DNA from: UBA4416 sp943362175
GTDB taxonomy: Bacteria > Bacteroidota > Bacteroidia > B-17B0 > Aurantibacillaceae
Assembly (NCBI GenBank): GCA_943362175.1
Contig: CALRIU020000013.1
Coordinates: 71,168-135,167 of the forward strand
Length of the DNA: 64,000 bases
Reading direction: 5' to 3'
Made by a program: the position numbers and the translations under genes
In this document: one piece after another, positions 12,001 through 21,300 of the stretch
Layout of the letters: the number at the start of each line of letters is the position of its first letter
Numbering within the stretch: the first letter of the stretch is position 1
Notes under the pieces: model-generated
What the model saw: the letters and a program-made list of their open reading frames with translations, nothing else
Databases searched by the model: none
Told to the model about the DNA's origin: nothing

Positions 12001-15000
12001 TTTCCTGAATCATCTGTATTCCACAAATGAATGATCCTGTCAGGCAAAGCATCAGCCTTCATGAGCTCATCCACTAATCTCTCATAGTCAGAAAACGAGT
12101 CAGGGCTGATTTCAAACACGCCATCAGCCAGTTTCTTAAATCCTGCTCCTATCCTTACCTCCGTTAACCGGCCTTTGTCAGATATGATCTGCTCTCTCAG
12201 CGTTTCACTGATCGCATCCTTATGACCAAACACCAGGAAAGTATCCTCCAGTTTGTTTTTTTTGTTGGTAAGGCCGGATTTCTTCCAGGAAAACCGGTAA
12301 AACCACTTCTTGAAATCCTGCCTGGTTTGTTCTACCGGCTTCGTAACGACCTGTGAAATAAGCTGGCTGAGCTCTTCTCCCAGGGGGTATTTTATTTTTT
12401 CAAATGAATAGGAAGGCATGGCAACCGTATTCCTGGATTTATGTTGATGAATCGCATTCCAGTTCAGATCGATACCATCCAGCCATAATTTTCCAATGCT
12501 GTTAAACCAATATTCCTGGTCGGGAACTAATTCCTTTACATGCCTGATCGTATTAATAACATGATGCTTGCCGGCATCCAGATTATGCTGGCGGACAAAT
12601 GAGCTCAATGTCGTGCCCGGCCCAATTTCTATAAATACAGCCCGGCCATATTCCAGAAGCTTTTTAATGCCTTTAGAGAATTGAACCGGTTCGCGCAGGT
12701 GCCTGAGCCAATAGCCCGGGTCTTTGGCATTCTGGGCAGTCATAAGCTCCCCGGTTACATTAGAGATATAAGGGATCAGGGGGTCTTTAAAATGAATAGC
12801 TTCCAATGCCTGCCTGAACTCCTCCAGGATGGCATCCAGCATGTAGGAGTGAAAGGCATGCGAGGTATGCAATAGTGCTGCGTGATGCCCTGATGTTTTG
12901 AAATGCTCTTTTAATGTTTCCATTTCAGCAGGATCTCCTGATAATACATATTGATCCGGGCTATTCGCCGCTGCCATGTTTATTTTTGGAGAGAGGTAGT
13001 CTTCAATGTCATTTGTAGAAATCTGAACACTTAGCATACTCCCGGCCGGCAAAGACTGAATAAGCCTGCCTCTCAGGGCCACGAGCTGTATGGCCTCTTC
13101 CAAAGACATCACTCCGCTGATGCAGGCCGCCACATATTCGCCCAGGCTGTGGCCGATCATGACATCGGGTTTTATGCCGTAATCCTGGAGCTGCCTGGCC
13201 AGGGCATACTCCAGCATGAACAAGACCGGTTGCGTGTTTTCGGTATCATCGATCCTACGCTCAGAGGCTGCATGCAAAGAAGGAAATACAATTTCCCTGT
13301 AATCTACGCCTGTTATGGTGCTGGCTATATGAAACAGGCGGTCTATTTCTTTTTTAAAGGATGGCTCTGATTCATACAGGCCTCTTCCCATATCGACGTA
13401 TTGAGATCCCTGCCCTGAAAACATAAATACAAGCGTCCTGCTTTCTTTTTGAAGCTTCTTTGTTTTTAGCTGGTCCGGAGATGATTTCAAACGATGGACG
13501 ACCGATTCCAGGCTGTCGGCCACAAGCATTTTCCTGTAATTAAAAGAAGACCTGCTTTTATTGAGGGTCCAGGCAATATCAGCTAGCGGAAGATGCGGGT
13601 TCTTTTCCAGGAAATCCAGGAGGTTGGCTTCTATCCTGCTTAATGCGCCGGGTGTTTTTGCAGATAAGGTTAACAGGTGATAGCCCTTAGGATGCTCTGT
13701 GCTTTCTTTTCGGGGCGCTTCCTCAATAATGACATGGGCATTTGTTCCTCCAATCCCAAACGAGCTGATCCCCGCCCTCAGGGGCTGATCGCTGTCCCAG
13801 TTTTTAAGTTCGGGATTCACGTAAAACGGGCCGTCCTTAAAATTGATATTTGGGTTTGCCTTATTATAATGCAGGGATGCCGGTATTTGCCTGTGGTATA
13901 CCGCCAGAACGGCTTTTATAAAACCGGCGACACCGGCCGCTGTATCCAGATGACCAATATTTGTTTTGACAGAGCCTATCGCACAGGATTTTTCATCACT
14001 CTGCCGGAATGCCTGATTCAGTGCTTCGATCTCGATCGGATCTCCTAAATTTGTTGCGGTTCCGTGAGCCTCCATGTAGCCGATTGTTTTAGAGTCGACC
14101 CCGGCTATTTTATGTGCTATTTTGATCACATCGGTTTGGCCATCCACACTCGGAGCGGTAAAACCAACTTTTCTTCCTCCGTCATTATTAATGGCCGAAC
14201 CTTTGATGACCCCGAAAATATGATCCCCATCCGCGATGGCTTCACCCAGGCGCTTGAGCACCACTATCCCCGCCCCTTCTCCCGATACCGTGCCGCTGGA
14301 TGCCGCATCGAAGGTTCTGTTATGTCCATCGCTGGATTTAATCATTCCTTTCTGATAGATATAGCCGGCTTTTTTGGCGGCGTTGAGCTTTACGCCTCCT
14401 GCAAGCGCCATACTGCATTCCCCGTCCAATAAGCCTTTACAGGCCGTATGAATCGCCACCAGCGAGGTTGAGCAGGCGGTATTTATAAATTTCACAGGTC
14501 CTCTCAGGTTCAGCTTGTAAGAGATCAATGAATTCATGAAGTCGCGGTCTCTTAAACAGCCCGCCGTGTAGCTGTCTACCGAGGATGCTCCCGTGAGCGA
14601 AGCATAAAGCGACCAGTTAAAATTCGCTGAGGCTCCTGCATACAGCCCGATCAGGCCCTTGTACTGATCCGGGTTGTAACCCGCATTTTCCAATGCAGAC
14701 CAAACAGACTCATGAAACATCCTTGTCTGCGGATCCATCAGCTTCGCTTCATCCGGCAGGTAGCCAAAAAAAGAGGAATCAAAATATTCTTTTTCTTCGA
14801 TGTAAGCATTCGCTTTTACATAATCCGGATTTTTAATCAGGCTTTCTTCTATACCGGCTTCTCTCAGCTCTTCATCATTGAAAAAACGGATGGACTCGAC
14901 CTTGTTCTTCAGGTTTTCCCAAAACTCCTCAACGGTATTTGCACCGGGGAATTTAACCGACATGCCGATGACTGCAATGTCTTTTTCGATGACGGATTGT

Positions 15001-18000
15001 TCGTTCTGTTTTCCGGAACGGCCCAGCTGATCCAGTTCCCGGTCCGATAAGCGCTGATGGCTCTCTTCGCCAAGAATAAATTTTGCCTGCATCTCAATGT
15101 TAACGAGTTGAAACATTTTAGCGACAGGAATATCGGTATGGAATCTTTTTTTGATCCTGGATTTTAATTTGATGATACTCATGGAATGCCCACCGGAAGC
15201 GAAAAATTCATCGTTTATGCCGATGTTCTTTTTATTCAGAATTTCAGCCCATAGTTCACTGAGTTCGATTTCCGTTTTATTTCGTGGCGCTACGTAGCCT
15301 GAGCCATAATCAGTTTCCAGCTCTTCCGGATCCGGCAATGCCGCTTTATCTACTTTTCCGTTGACTGTAAGCGGTATTTTGGGAACTTGCACAACATGGG
15401 CCGGAATCATATAGGCCGGCAAATCCCGGCTGAGCTCCTCTCTTAACTTAGCGGCATTGATGGTTTGCGGGCCAACAACATAAGCGATCAGCACTTTTTC
15501 GCCATCTGCGTTTGCTTTGGCGTTTACTGAAACGTTGGTAATGTTCGCCTGTTTCAGGATCGCATGCTCAATCTCGCCCGGTTCTATCCGGTATCCTCTT
15601 ATTTTCAGCTGCTCATCTTTACGGCCAATGTATTCAATGGTGCCGTTTCTCAGCCAGCGTGCCAGGTCGCCGGAAGCATAGATCGTATCATCCGTGCGGT
15701 ACGGATTGGAAATGAATTTCGCCTGTGTCAGATCCGGATTATTCAAATAGCCCCGGGATACGCCCAGCCCCCCGATATAAAGCTCACCCACCACACCAAC
15801 AGGAACCAATTGACGGTGATGATCCAGGATGTATGCCTGTGTATTATCAATAGGCTTACCGATGGTATTTACCCCGGATTCATGGATGTTTTGCGAGACG
15901 ATGGCATCGATGGTCGTTTCTGTTGGTCCATAATGATTATTGACGTTGATCTGAGGCACATTCGATTTCAGCCACTCCCCGAGGGCTTTTGGCAATGATT
16001 CTCCTCCAATGCACAACTGCCGGAGTGTTGCGCCAACGTTGGCTTTTTGCGGCTCCGAAAGCTCCGTAAAAAAATGATGAATAAAGCCCGGAGCTCCCTG
16101 CATCACATTGATGCCTTCAGAAATAATCAGCCGGCCTAATTCATCCGGAATCGTGGACTCCTCCTGAGAAGGAATGACAAGCCTGCCTCCTGAAACCAAT
16201 GGCATAAATAGTTCCAGCAGCGAAACATCAAATACATAATTACTCGTCAGGCAGGTCGTGATGTCTTTATATGCGGACAGCAGCCTAAGCTCCGCCGTGA
16301 TTCTGGCAACCAGGCTTCTATGCTCTATCAATACTCCTTTAGGAGTTCCGGTAGAGCCCGATGTATAGATGACATACGCCAGGTGAGAGGGCTTGCTGAT
16401 GGACAAGGGGTTTGGTGCCGGATGAGCATAGGCATCAGAGTCCATGAGGCGATACGTTTCTTCGTCTATCAGTAATTTGCAGGAGCCTTCTTCCATCATG
16501 TGCCGGATCCTTGACGGGGGCGCTTGCGGATCAACAGGCACATAGGCCGCTCCTGATTTTAAAACTCCCAGAACAGAAAACAGCAGGCGTTCGGATTTGT
16601 CCAGCTTAATGGCAATCAGCTCATCAGGCCGGGTATCATAATTTTTCCGAAGCCAGGATGCGATTTTGTTTGCCTGCTCATTGACTTCCCGATACGTATA
16701 AGATTTGCTCTTATGAATTAATGCCGTGCGATGAGGCGTTTTATCCACCTGCTGTTCAAAGAGCTCTGTAATGGTAGAGGCCTCGGGATAAGCGGCAGCA
16801 GTAGCATTAAACACGTCCAAAAGCTCCTCTTTTTCTTTCGTTGACAGGATGTCCAGCTCACTGATCTTACGGTCGGGAGCATCCACGATAGCCTGCATGA
16901 GCCTCGTTAAATGATCGCTCATGGCCTGTATGGTGGCTGTTTCGAATAAATCCGTATTGTATTCCAGATGGAGGTGCAGCCGGTCTTTGCCTTCTATGAA
17001 ATTAAATGTCAGGTCGAATTTACTGATCTGGTATTCCCTGCCGTCATAGCCGCTTATGTCAAGCTCTCCAAGCCTTATCGTTTCGGTAGCACCCGTCGTT
17101 GTTACAGCGTTTTGTAAAACAACCATCGTATCAAACAAGACGTTGCGGGAGGGATCTCGTTGCAGGCTGAGCTCTTCCACCAATTCATCAAACGGATAGA
17201 CCTGATGCTCATAAGCATCGAGGGTCGTTTGCCTGACCTTGCTTAATACCTGCTTATAACTGTCGTCCGCATCAAAAGTTGTGCGCAGGGCCAGGGTATT
17301 GACATAAAGGCCGATTTGCTCTTCAAGATCAACATGATCTCTTCCCGCTATCGGACTGCCGACAATCAGATCTGTTTGCCCGGTATAACGGAATAAAAAG
17401 ACGTTTACCACAGACAGCAAATTCATAAATAAGGTGCTGTCGTTATGCCGGCTCATTTCTTTAAAGGCAAGGCTAAGCTGCTCAGTCAAAATCTGGCGGT
17501 GTATGGCGCCGTTATAGGTTTTGACTGAAGGCCTTGGCTTGTCGGCGGGCAGGTTTAACGTGCTGATCCCGCTTTTAAATTTTTCCGTCCAATAGGCTTT
17601 GTGCCTGTTTAATTCATCGCCGCTCAGCTGTGCCTGCTGCCAGGCGGCATAATCTTTATAGTGTATGTTCAGGTCCTGTAAAGCGGGAGCCTGTTTTTTG
17701 ACAGCGGCATTATACAGGATGAATAATTCTTTGAACAAAACACCCATCGACCAGCTATCGCTGATAATGTGATGCATGACATATACAATAGCATATTCTT
17801 CGGGCTTTATTTTAATGACCAGGGCCCTTACCAAACGGCCGCTGCTCAGGTCAAAAGGCCTGGTGGTTTCGCGCTGCACAAGCTCCTTTATTTTTGCCTG
17901 CTGATCATCGGCAGCGGACAAATCCACATTATCCAGCTTAAAATCAACAAAGCCGGAGGGGATGATGTACTGCCTGACTTCATCATGCGCATCTTCTTTA

Positions 18001-18386
18001 AAGGCGGTGCGTAATACCTCATGACGCTCAATGAGCGCCTTAAAGCAGTTTTCAAGCACTTCCCGGTCCAAAGCTCCCTTCAACACATATACTTCCGACA
18101 TATTATAGGCTGCACGGGCCTCTTCAAACTGGCTCAGGATCCACATCCGTTTTTGAGCGAATGAAAGCTCATAAAAAGGGGCGGGTTCTGCTTTCGGAAT
18201 ACGGTGATGGTTCTTCTTTTTGCCCTTATAAGCCGTTATGAACTCAATCACCTGCTGTTTATTGGATCTTATTTCATCCAATATCTCCTTCGTCATAACG
18301 CCCTTCGGAGCGCTGATGTCCAGCCTTCCGTCCACAAGGTCTATGTCAATTTTTAATCGCTTTAATTTTATAAAAAGATCAGTCAT
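6090..18386 (-). CDS. Hybrid NRPS-PKS: dock-C-A-T-KS-AT-KR-ACP-C-A(Val)-T-C
   Basis: The protein has 4098 residues. A classical TubC docking domain (1-58) leads into C1 (HHIISDSWS, about 205), A1 (YTSGSTGTPKG, about 672; code DVLQCGHID, unassigned) and T1 (SGGHSM, about 1062). The PKS module follows: KS (TACSTSL about 1302, AHGTAT about 1440, NIGHLD about 1478), AT (GHSLGE about 1745 and HAFHS about 1843, both malonyl-type), KR (GGAGGIGF about 2275, GYMAAN about 2413) and ACP (LGGDSL, about 2560). Next are C2 (about 2625-2760), A2 (YTTGSTGSPKG, about 3220; code DAFWLGGTF, Val) and T3 (LGGHSL, about 3610), then a final C (HHIISDGWT, about 3800). It should add one unassigned residue extended by a malonyl unit reduced to a beta-hydroxy group, giving a statine-like gamma-amino acid, then Val. 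The final C serves the next protein, which begins with an A domain. It starts eight bases inside the upstream gene. Confidence 0.96.
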   Translation of the reverse strand: MTDLFIKLKRLKIDIDLVDGRLDISAPKGVMTKEILDEIRSNKQQVIEFITAYKGKKKNHHRIPKAEPAPFYELSFAQKRMWILSQFEEARAAYNMSEVYVLKGALDREVLENCFKALIERHEVLRTAFKEDAHDEVRQYIIPSGFVDFKLDNVDLSAADDQQAKIKELVQRETTRPFDLSSGRLVRALVIKIKPEEYAIVYVMHHIISDSWSMGVLFKELFILYNAAVKKQAPALQDLNIHYKDYAAWQQAQLSGDELNRHKAYWTEKFKSGISTLNLPADKPRPSVKTYNGAIHRQILTEQLSLAFKEMSRHNDSTLFMNLLSVVNVFLFRYTGQTDLIVGSPIAGRDHVDLEEQIGLYVNTLALRTTFDADDSYKQVLSKVRQTTLDAYEHQVYPFDELVEELSLQRDPSRNVLFDTMVVLQNAVTTTGATETIRLGELDISGYDGREYQISKFDLTFNFIEGKDRLHLHLEYNTDLFETATIQAMSDHLTRLMQAIVDAPDRKISELDILSTKEKEELLDVFNATAAAYPEASTITELFEQQVDKTPHRTALIHKSKSYTYREVNEQANKIASWLRKNYDTRPDELIAIKLDKSERLLFSVLGVLKSGAAYVPVDPQAPPSRIRHMMEEGSCKLLIDEETYRLMDSDAYAHPAPNPLSISKPSHLAYVIYTSGSTGTPKGVLIEHRSLVARITAELRLLSAYKDITTCLTSNYVFDVSLLELFMPLVSGGRLVIPSQEESTIPDELGRLIISEGINVMQGAPGFIHHFFTELSEPQKANVGATLRQLCIGGESLPKALGEWLKSNVPQINVNNHYGPTETTIDAIVSQNIHESGVNTIGKPIDNTQAYILDHHRQLVPVGVVGELYIGGLGVSRGYLNNPDLTQAKFISNPYRTDDTIYASGDLARWLRNGTIEYIGRKDEQLKIRGYRIEPGEIEHAILKQANITNVSVNAKANADGEKVLIAYVVGPQTINAAKLREELSRDLPAYMIPAHVVQVPKIPLTVNGKVDKAALPDPEELETDYGSGYVAPRNKTEIELSELWAEILNKKNIGINDEFFASGGHSMSIIKLKSRIKKRFHTDIPVAKMFQLVNIEMQAKFILGEESHQRLSDRELDQLGRSGKQNEQSVIEKDIAVIGMSVKFPGANTVEEFWENLKNKVESIRFFNDEELREAGIEESLIKNPDYVKANAYIEEKEYFDSSFFGYLPDEAKLMDPQTRMFHESVWSALENAGYNPDQYKGLIGLYAGASANFNWSLYASLTGASSVDSYTAGCLRDRDFMNSLISYKLNLRGPVKFINTACSTSLVAIHTACKGLLDGECSMALAGGVKLNAAKKAGYIYQKGMIKSSDGHNRTFDAASSGTVSGEGAGIVVLKRLGEAIADGDHIFGVIKGSAINNDGGRKVGFTAPSVDGQTDVIKIAHKIAGVDSKTIGYMEAHGTATNLGDPIEIEALNQAFRQSDEKSCAIGSVKTNIGHLDTAAGVAGFIKAVLAVYHRQIPASLHYNKANPNINFKDGPFYVNPELKNWDSDQPLRAGISSFGIGGTNAHVIIEEAPRKESTEHPKGYHLLTLSAKTPGALSRIEANLLDFLEKNPHLPLADIAWTLNKSRSSFNYRKMLVADSLESVVHRLKSSPDQLKTKKLQKESRTLVFMFSGQGSQYVDMGRGLYESEPSFKKEIDRLFHIASTITGVDYREIVFPSLHAASERRIDDTENTQPVLFMLEYALARQLQDYGIKPDVMIGHSLGEYVAACISGVMSLEEAIQLVALRGRLIQSLPAGSMLSVQISTNDIEDYLSPKINMAAANSPDQYVLSGDPAEMETLKEHFKTSGHHAALLHTSHAFHSYMLDAILEEFRQALEAIHFKDPLIPYISNVTGELMTAQNAKDPGYWLRHLREPVQFSKGIKKLLEYGRAVFIEIGPGTTLSSFVRQHNLDAGKHHVINTIRHVKELVPDQEYWFNSIGKLWLDGIDLNWNAIHQHKSRNTVAMPSYSFEKIKYPLGEELSQLISQVVTKPVEQTRQDFKKWFYRFSWKKSGLTNKKNKLEDTFLVFGHKDAISETLREQIISDKGRLTEVRIGAGFKKLADGVFEISPDSFSDYERLVDELMKADALPDRIIHLWNTDDSGKKEHTLAEIAFAQKTGYHSLLNIAKAIARKPVRQTLKLDVVVTHVFDVYTGERVAPEKSTVLAAVQLIPVEYQNMESRLIDIKTDQALSFMDQLLKELRNNDGKDQLIAIRGYDSWTRIVEPILPEDSTGSNTSITSESICLITGGAGGIGFTLAKHLYESYGAKLILTGRSALSPEKQKEIESWEGHAVYLQADISDEEAMRLALSRVEKDSGRINTIIHAAGVPDFSGTIDKRATDKPEEIFQPKLYGTLVLEKLAKERAVNFFAICSSLSSVIPSTAQAGYMAANIFEDAFACRMKYETGINVVSISWDTWKEVGMAVESVKKIYTHDYQSHLRDGITNREGIRIFEQALASGVPHLIVSTTDLNHKLSAPLSAITEKRLEQELPAHNQLTEFDDPEFEEARTLTEKALCELFQEFFGVAGIGRNADFFELGGDSLKAMTITGKIHRDFGVEIPVAELFKNRTVKELSAFMDAQAKKEFEEIALAPVNIVSYPVSPAQSNLWAISHATSSNIAYNMSEVYVLNGELKQDVLEKSFRELIKRHEILRTNFKSDDTNQVRQYIDLHQQGFNISYKDFRHLSDTDQELQVRNSVKEDISKPFNLSADRLLRVSLFHLETDRYVIVHVMHHIISDGWSMNVLIKELLVLYNAFLKNEDNPLPPLRLHYKDYVEWLLKALNSEHYKKEEAYWLEQLSGTLPVLELPQSRMRPALKTYHGGVMHQRLDSASVRGLKSLVKASESTLFMGLVAVLNTLFYRYTFQEDIILGTSVAGRDHADLENQIGYYTKTIALRTRFSGQESFRKILGTVKQVTLESFTHRLYQINDLVKKLDLKQDASRNPIFDVMVVLQNTEMEKTAERSFDGLQVSGFNNNQSVVSKFDLTFSFVELGHDMAMSIEYNSDLFDRETVEQLAGHFGRILNSVAEHPDIAICRLDFLSQAEKQQQLIGFNDTTTAYPKDKSIVQLFEEQVQACPGKTAFICSGRQFTYNELNAVVNQFAAYLTAEKNLLKGDVVCIKLERSEWLLIAILATLKSAGVYVPVNINDPEARIESILEETRCKLVIDESLIRDFGLIRNQYAGENPGHAISATDLAYILYTTGSTGSPKGVMVQHRAVVRLVCNTNYFDPAISTKLLSTGAVTFDATTFEYWSMLLNGGCLVFCDQKTLLNPGSLKELIDAEAIDTMWMTSGWLNQLTDHDISLFKPLKVLLAGGDVLSPAHIHKLQEHYPGLSIINGYGPTENTTFSTTYAITRSYSKIPIGAPISNSQVYILSKEQALMPLGVLGEIYVGGDGLALGYLNNPELTAEKFIRNPYAPNERMYKTGDLGRWLPNGTVEFAGREDNQVKIRGFRIELSEIEAALTNSQTGSEAAVVAKTNEKGEKYLVAYITGEAIPEVSALRLSLSRLLPAYMIPSVYVHLPAFPLNVNGKTDKKMLPDHKGIELKQASGYQAAANETEVQLLEIWSEVLSLNKEDIGVHTSFFELGGHSLKIIQLISRIGMLFGVDISYEQIYEYNTVSELAGIIQRTEKSLFKAILPVAKQEYYDVSHAQKRLWITCQFEEAKVAYNMLSSYTLLNDDVGLLPEVLRAMMERNEILRTSFHVIDHKLVQKINKTDDVEIDIKFIDLSRVKDKSELLKSVSDEFERVEFDLEKAPLFKVGCIKADPGFSLIFLAIHHIISDGWTMTIIRNEFAEIISALKNGQVPAAKEIQYKDFVQWHHEKISDGKSEKYWLHKLSGNNELIRLPYDYTSDYNTFKGRETSFNVSLTDFHKLQNLASQQKTSVSTVLLTLFKILLSKTTRQEHITVAMASANRIHKQLENMMGFFVNILVIKSVIKAEDDFYDILKAVHSDIVMSQKHEDYPFDLLVEKLNPEREQNKQVLFNIMYNYINYDINSSTPQGERSTNDQAAVENNRTNGLLSTSKFDLTNSVFQGPEGLKIVFEYNSGLFAHKTIEKILNNYKAFITMFLKNMN
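10640..14975 (-). other. Complete internal PKS module KS-AT-KR-ACP, malonyl type
   Basis: All catalytic residues of KS, AT and KR are visible. About 300 residues between AT and the KR nucleotide-binding loop correspond to the usual structural KR half. No dehydratase or enoylreductase is inserted. The expected outcome is a two-carbon extension with a beta-hydroxyl. The KR lacks a clear LDD motif (the loop reads AAGVPDFSG), so I do not predict its stereochemistry. Confidence 0.88.
18213..18386 (-). other. TubC-type beta-hairpin docking domain
   Basis: The first 58 residues match the textbook pattern of the family: helix FIKLKRL, hairpin IDIDLVDGRLDISAPKGV, then a KEILDEIRSNKQQVIEFI helix. It faces the C terminus DIEKFSIND of the five-module protein. 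Confidence 0.85.
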
Positions 18387-21300
18387 TTATAGAAAATTTT
18401 TCGATGTCGTCATTCAATTCATCTGATTTACTGCGGTCGCTGTTTACCCATTCTATTTTTTCAATTTCCATACATAGTTCCCGGATAGTCGGGCCGTTAA
18501 AGAACACCACCGGCTTGATTTCCACGCTAAACGCGCTGCTGATCCGTGAAATCAGTCCTATGGCTTTTAAGCTATGCCCTCCCAGCAGGAAGAAATTACT
18601 GTCTACGCTTATTTTTTCCGGTTCAACTCCCAATACCTCATGCCATAATTGCGTCATGTGTTTTTCAAGCTCAGTCTGCGGCGCCACATATTCCATCGCC
18701 GCCGCTTCAGGTACCGGCGGTTCGGGCAAAGACAGCCTGCTTATTTTCCCGGTAGGAGTCAACGGAAATACATCCATAAACAGGTATACCGACGGGATCA
18801 TATAGAGCGGCAATGCCAGGCTGAGCCCCTGCCTGATCTTATTCTCCGGAATTTGCTCATTGACCTTAAGATATGCGACTAATAAAGGCTTATCCCCTAT
18901 CCATTTTAATAGCACGATCGCTTCTTCAATCGCCTCTATTTTTAATAAATGAAACTCTATTTCAGAAAGCTCAATCCTGACACCATTCAATTTCACCTGT
19001 CCATCCATTCTGCCGAGAAATTCGATCTCTCCATCAGGCAATCTCCTGCCAAGATCCCGCGACCGGTACACCCTGTTTTCCAGGGTAACCGGATTTTTGG
19101 TGAAGACTGCTCCGGTTTCTTCGGGTTTATTAAAGTACTCCAGGGCCAGGTAATCGCTCTCATAAACAATCTCTCCCTCTTCATATACCCTGGCTTCCTT
19201 GTTTTCTTTCGTGATGAGCCATACCTTCGTATCAGCCACCTGGTATCCTATCGGCACATTTCTTCCGGTTAAAACCGTATCATGATCCAGAAATTTCTGT
19301 AATGTGATAGTCGATTCAGTAGGTCCGTAACCATTGATTAACAGGGCCCCCGGAACAAAGTGTTTTTTGAATTGCTCAAAATCATTCAGGTAAACGGCCT
19401 CTCCACCCAGAACGACCAACCGCACGGATTTAAACACCACGCCATTTAAGGTATTGACAAAATAGCGGTAGATGGTAGGAACGGTATGAATAATGGAAAC
19501 GTTATTTGCCAGAATCCAATTGGCCAGGTTTTCGATGCCCTCTTTTTTCAGATGATACACATACAGGGCTGCTCCGTTCAATAAGGCCCCGTATATATCC
19601 ATCACCGAAGAGTCGAAGCTATAGGTTGGCAAAAGGCTTATTCTATCGGCTGCATGAAGGTGCAGGTTGTTGGTATATACCCTGATAAAATGCAATACGT
19701 TTTTATGGGCCTGAACCACCCCTTTGGGCTCTCCTGTGGAGCCGGAGGTATACAGGATATAGGCTTTACTCTCTTTGGCAATGGCTATACCCGGATTCTG
19801 TTGTTGCGGTGTAAGTCCCGAAATATCGATGCATTTCAGCTGCCCGGAATTTGAAAGATCGGATGCAAGCTTTACCGTCGATTGATCTACCAGGATCATC
19901 CTGCACCCGGAATCTTTCAGCATATAGCTAAGCCTGTCTTCCGGGTATTCGGGGTCAAGGGGCACATACACATTCCCTGACTTTAATACGCCCAACATCC
20001 CTGTAATGCCGCTGAAGCCATGATCCAGCAGCAGGGCGATGTTTTGTTCTCTTAAGCCGGAGTGCTCCATGATTCTTTGAGCAAGAGCATTCGCCCGCTC
20101 GTTCAGGGTCTTATAGCTAATCTCTGTTCCATCCTGGAAAATAGCAGTTGCTTCCGGGTGATTTTCCACCTGCTCTTCGAACCTTGAAACAATAGACTGA
20201 AAAATGTCTTTTTCTTCAAAGAAAACAAAGGAATCTTTTGGCTTAGGTGCCGGCCTTGCCGGTTGCCTGCTTTCAAAGCAATCTATCTCCCGGATTTGAA
20301 TTTCCGGATTCAGGACAACCCCGCTGACGATTTGCTTAAAGCTTTCCATCCAATATGCAATGGTTTCTTTCCTGAATAACCTGGTTTTATAAGAGCAGCT
20401 GATGGAAACCCCATTCACAAACTCCCTGAAATAACATTCCAGGTCTACTTTCCCATCGCCCGGTACGAGCGCATGCCGGGAAGTAAAATCGCTGATGCTG
20501 TCCTCATTTTTAAGGTTAAAACTCAACATGTTCAGGAATACCGGACTGATCGGAAACTGGTTGAAATCCCGTGGAATGTTCAGTTTTTCGAGCAGATTTT
20601 CAAAGGGGTACGCCTGATGCTCCAGGCCATCCATCACCGTTTTATTCACCTGCTGTAAAAAATCAATAAAGCGTTTATCCGGATCGAGCTGATCTCTTAA
20701 CATGAGGGTGTTCAGGAAGAAACCGATCAGATCCTGGACCTCTTCGCGCGAGCGGTTTACGGCAGGTGTACCAATGATCAGGTCTTTCTGCCCACTTAAT
20801 CCATACAGCAAAATTTTAAAACAGGCCGTGTACAACGCAAAGTTGCTCATCCGCTGATCGGCGGTGAATTGCTTGATCTTTTGAAATACGGTATTTTCTA
20901 TAAATGTATTATAGATGCCTGTTTCAGGCTGAGCCACATTGCTGCTGTTAATGTCAACAGGCAGCCTGAGCTGAGGCAGGTCACCAGCCAGTTTCGTCAT
21001 CCAGTAATCTTCATGCCTGTTGGAAGCCGGATTTTTAAGAAGCTTGTTTTGCCAATGTGCAAAATCCTTGTACTGAATCGCCAGATCCGGCAATTGTGGC
21101 GGGCTTCCGGATATTTTGCCCTGATAGATGGCATGAAGGTCTTTTTCAAACACCTCCATAGACCAGCCATCACTGATGATATGATGCATGCTGTATATCA
21201 GCCTGTATCCCCGGGCGTGCTTCACCAGCACGACCTTCATCAGAGGCCATACGGCAAGATCAAACACCTGATTGAAAACAGCTGTTTCCAGCTCTTTTAA

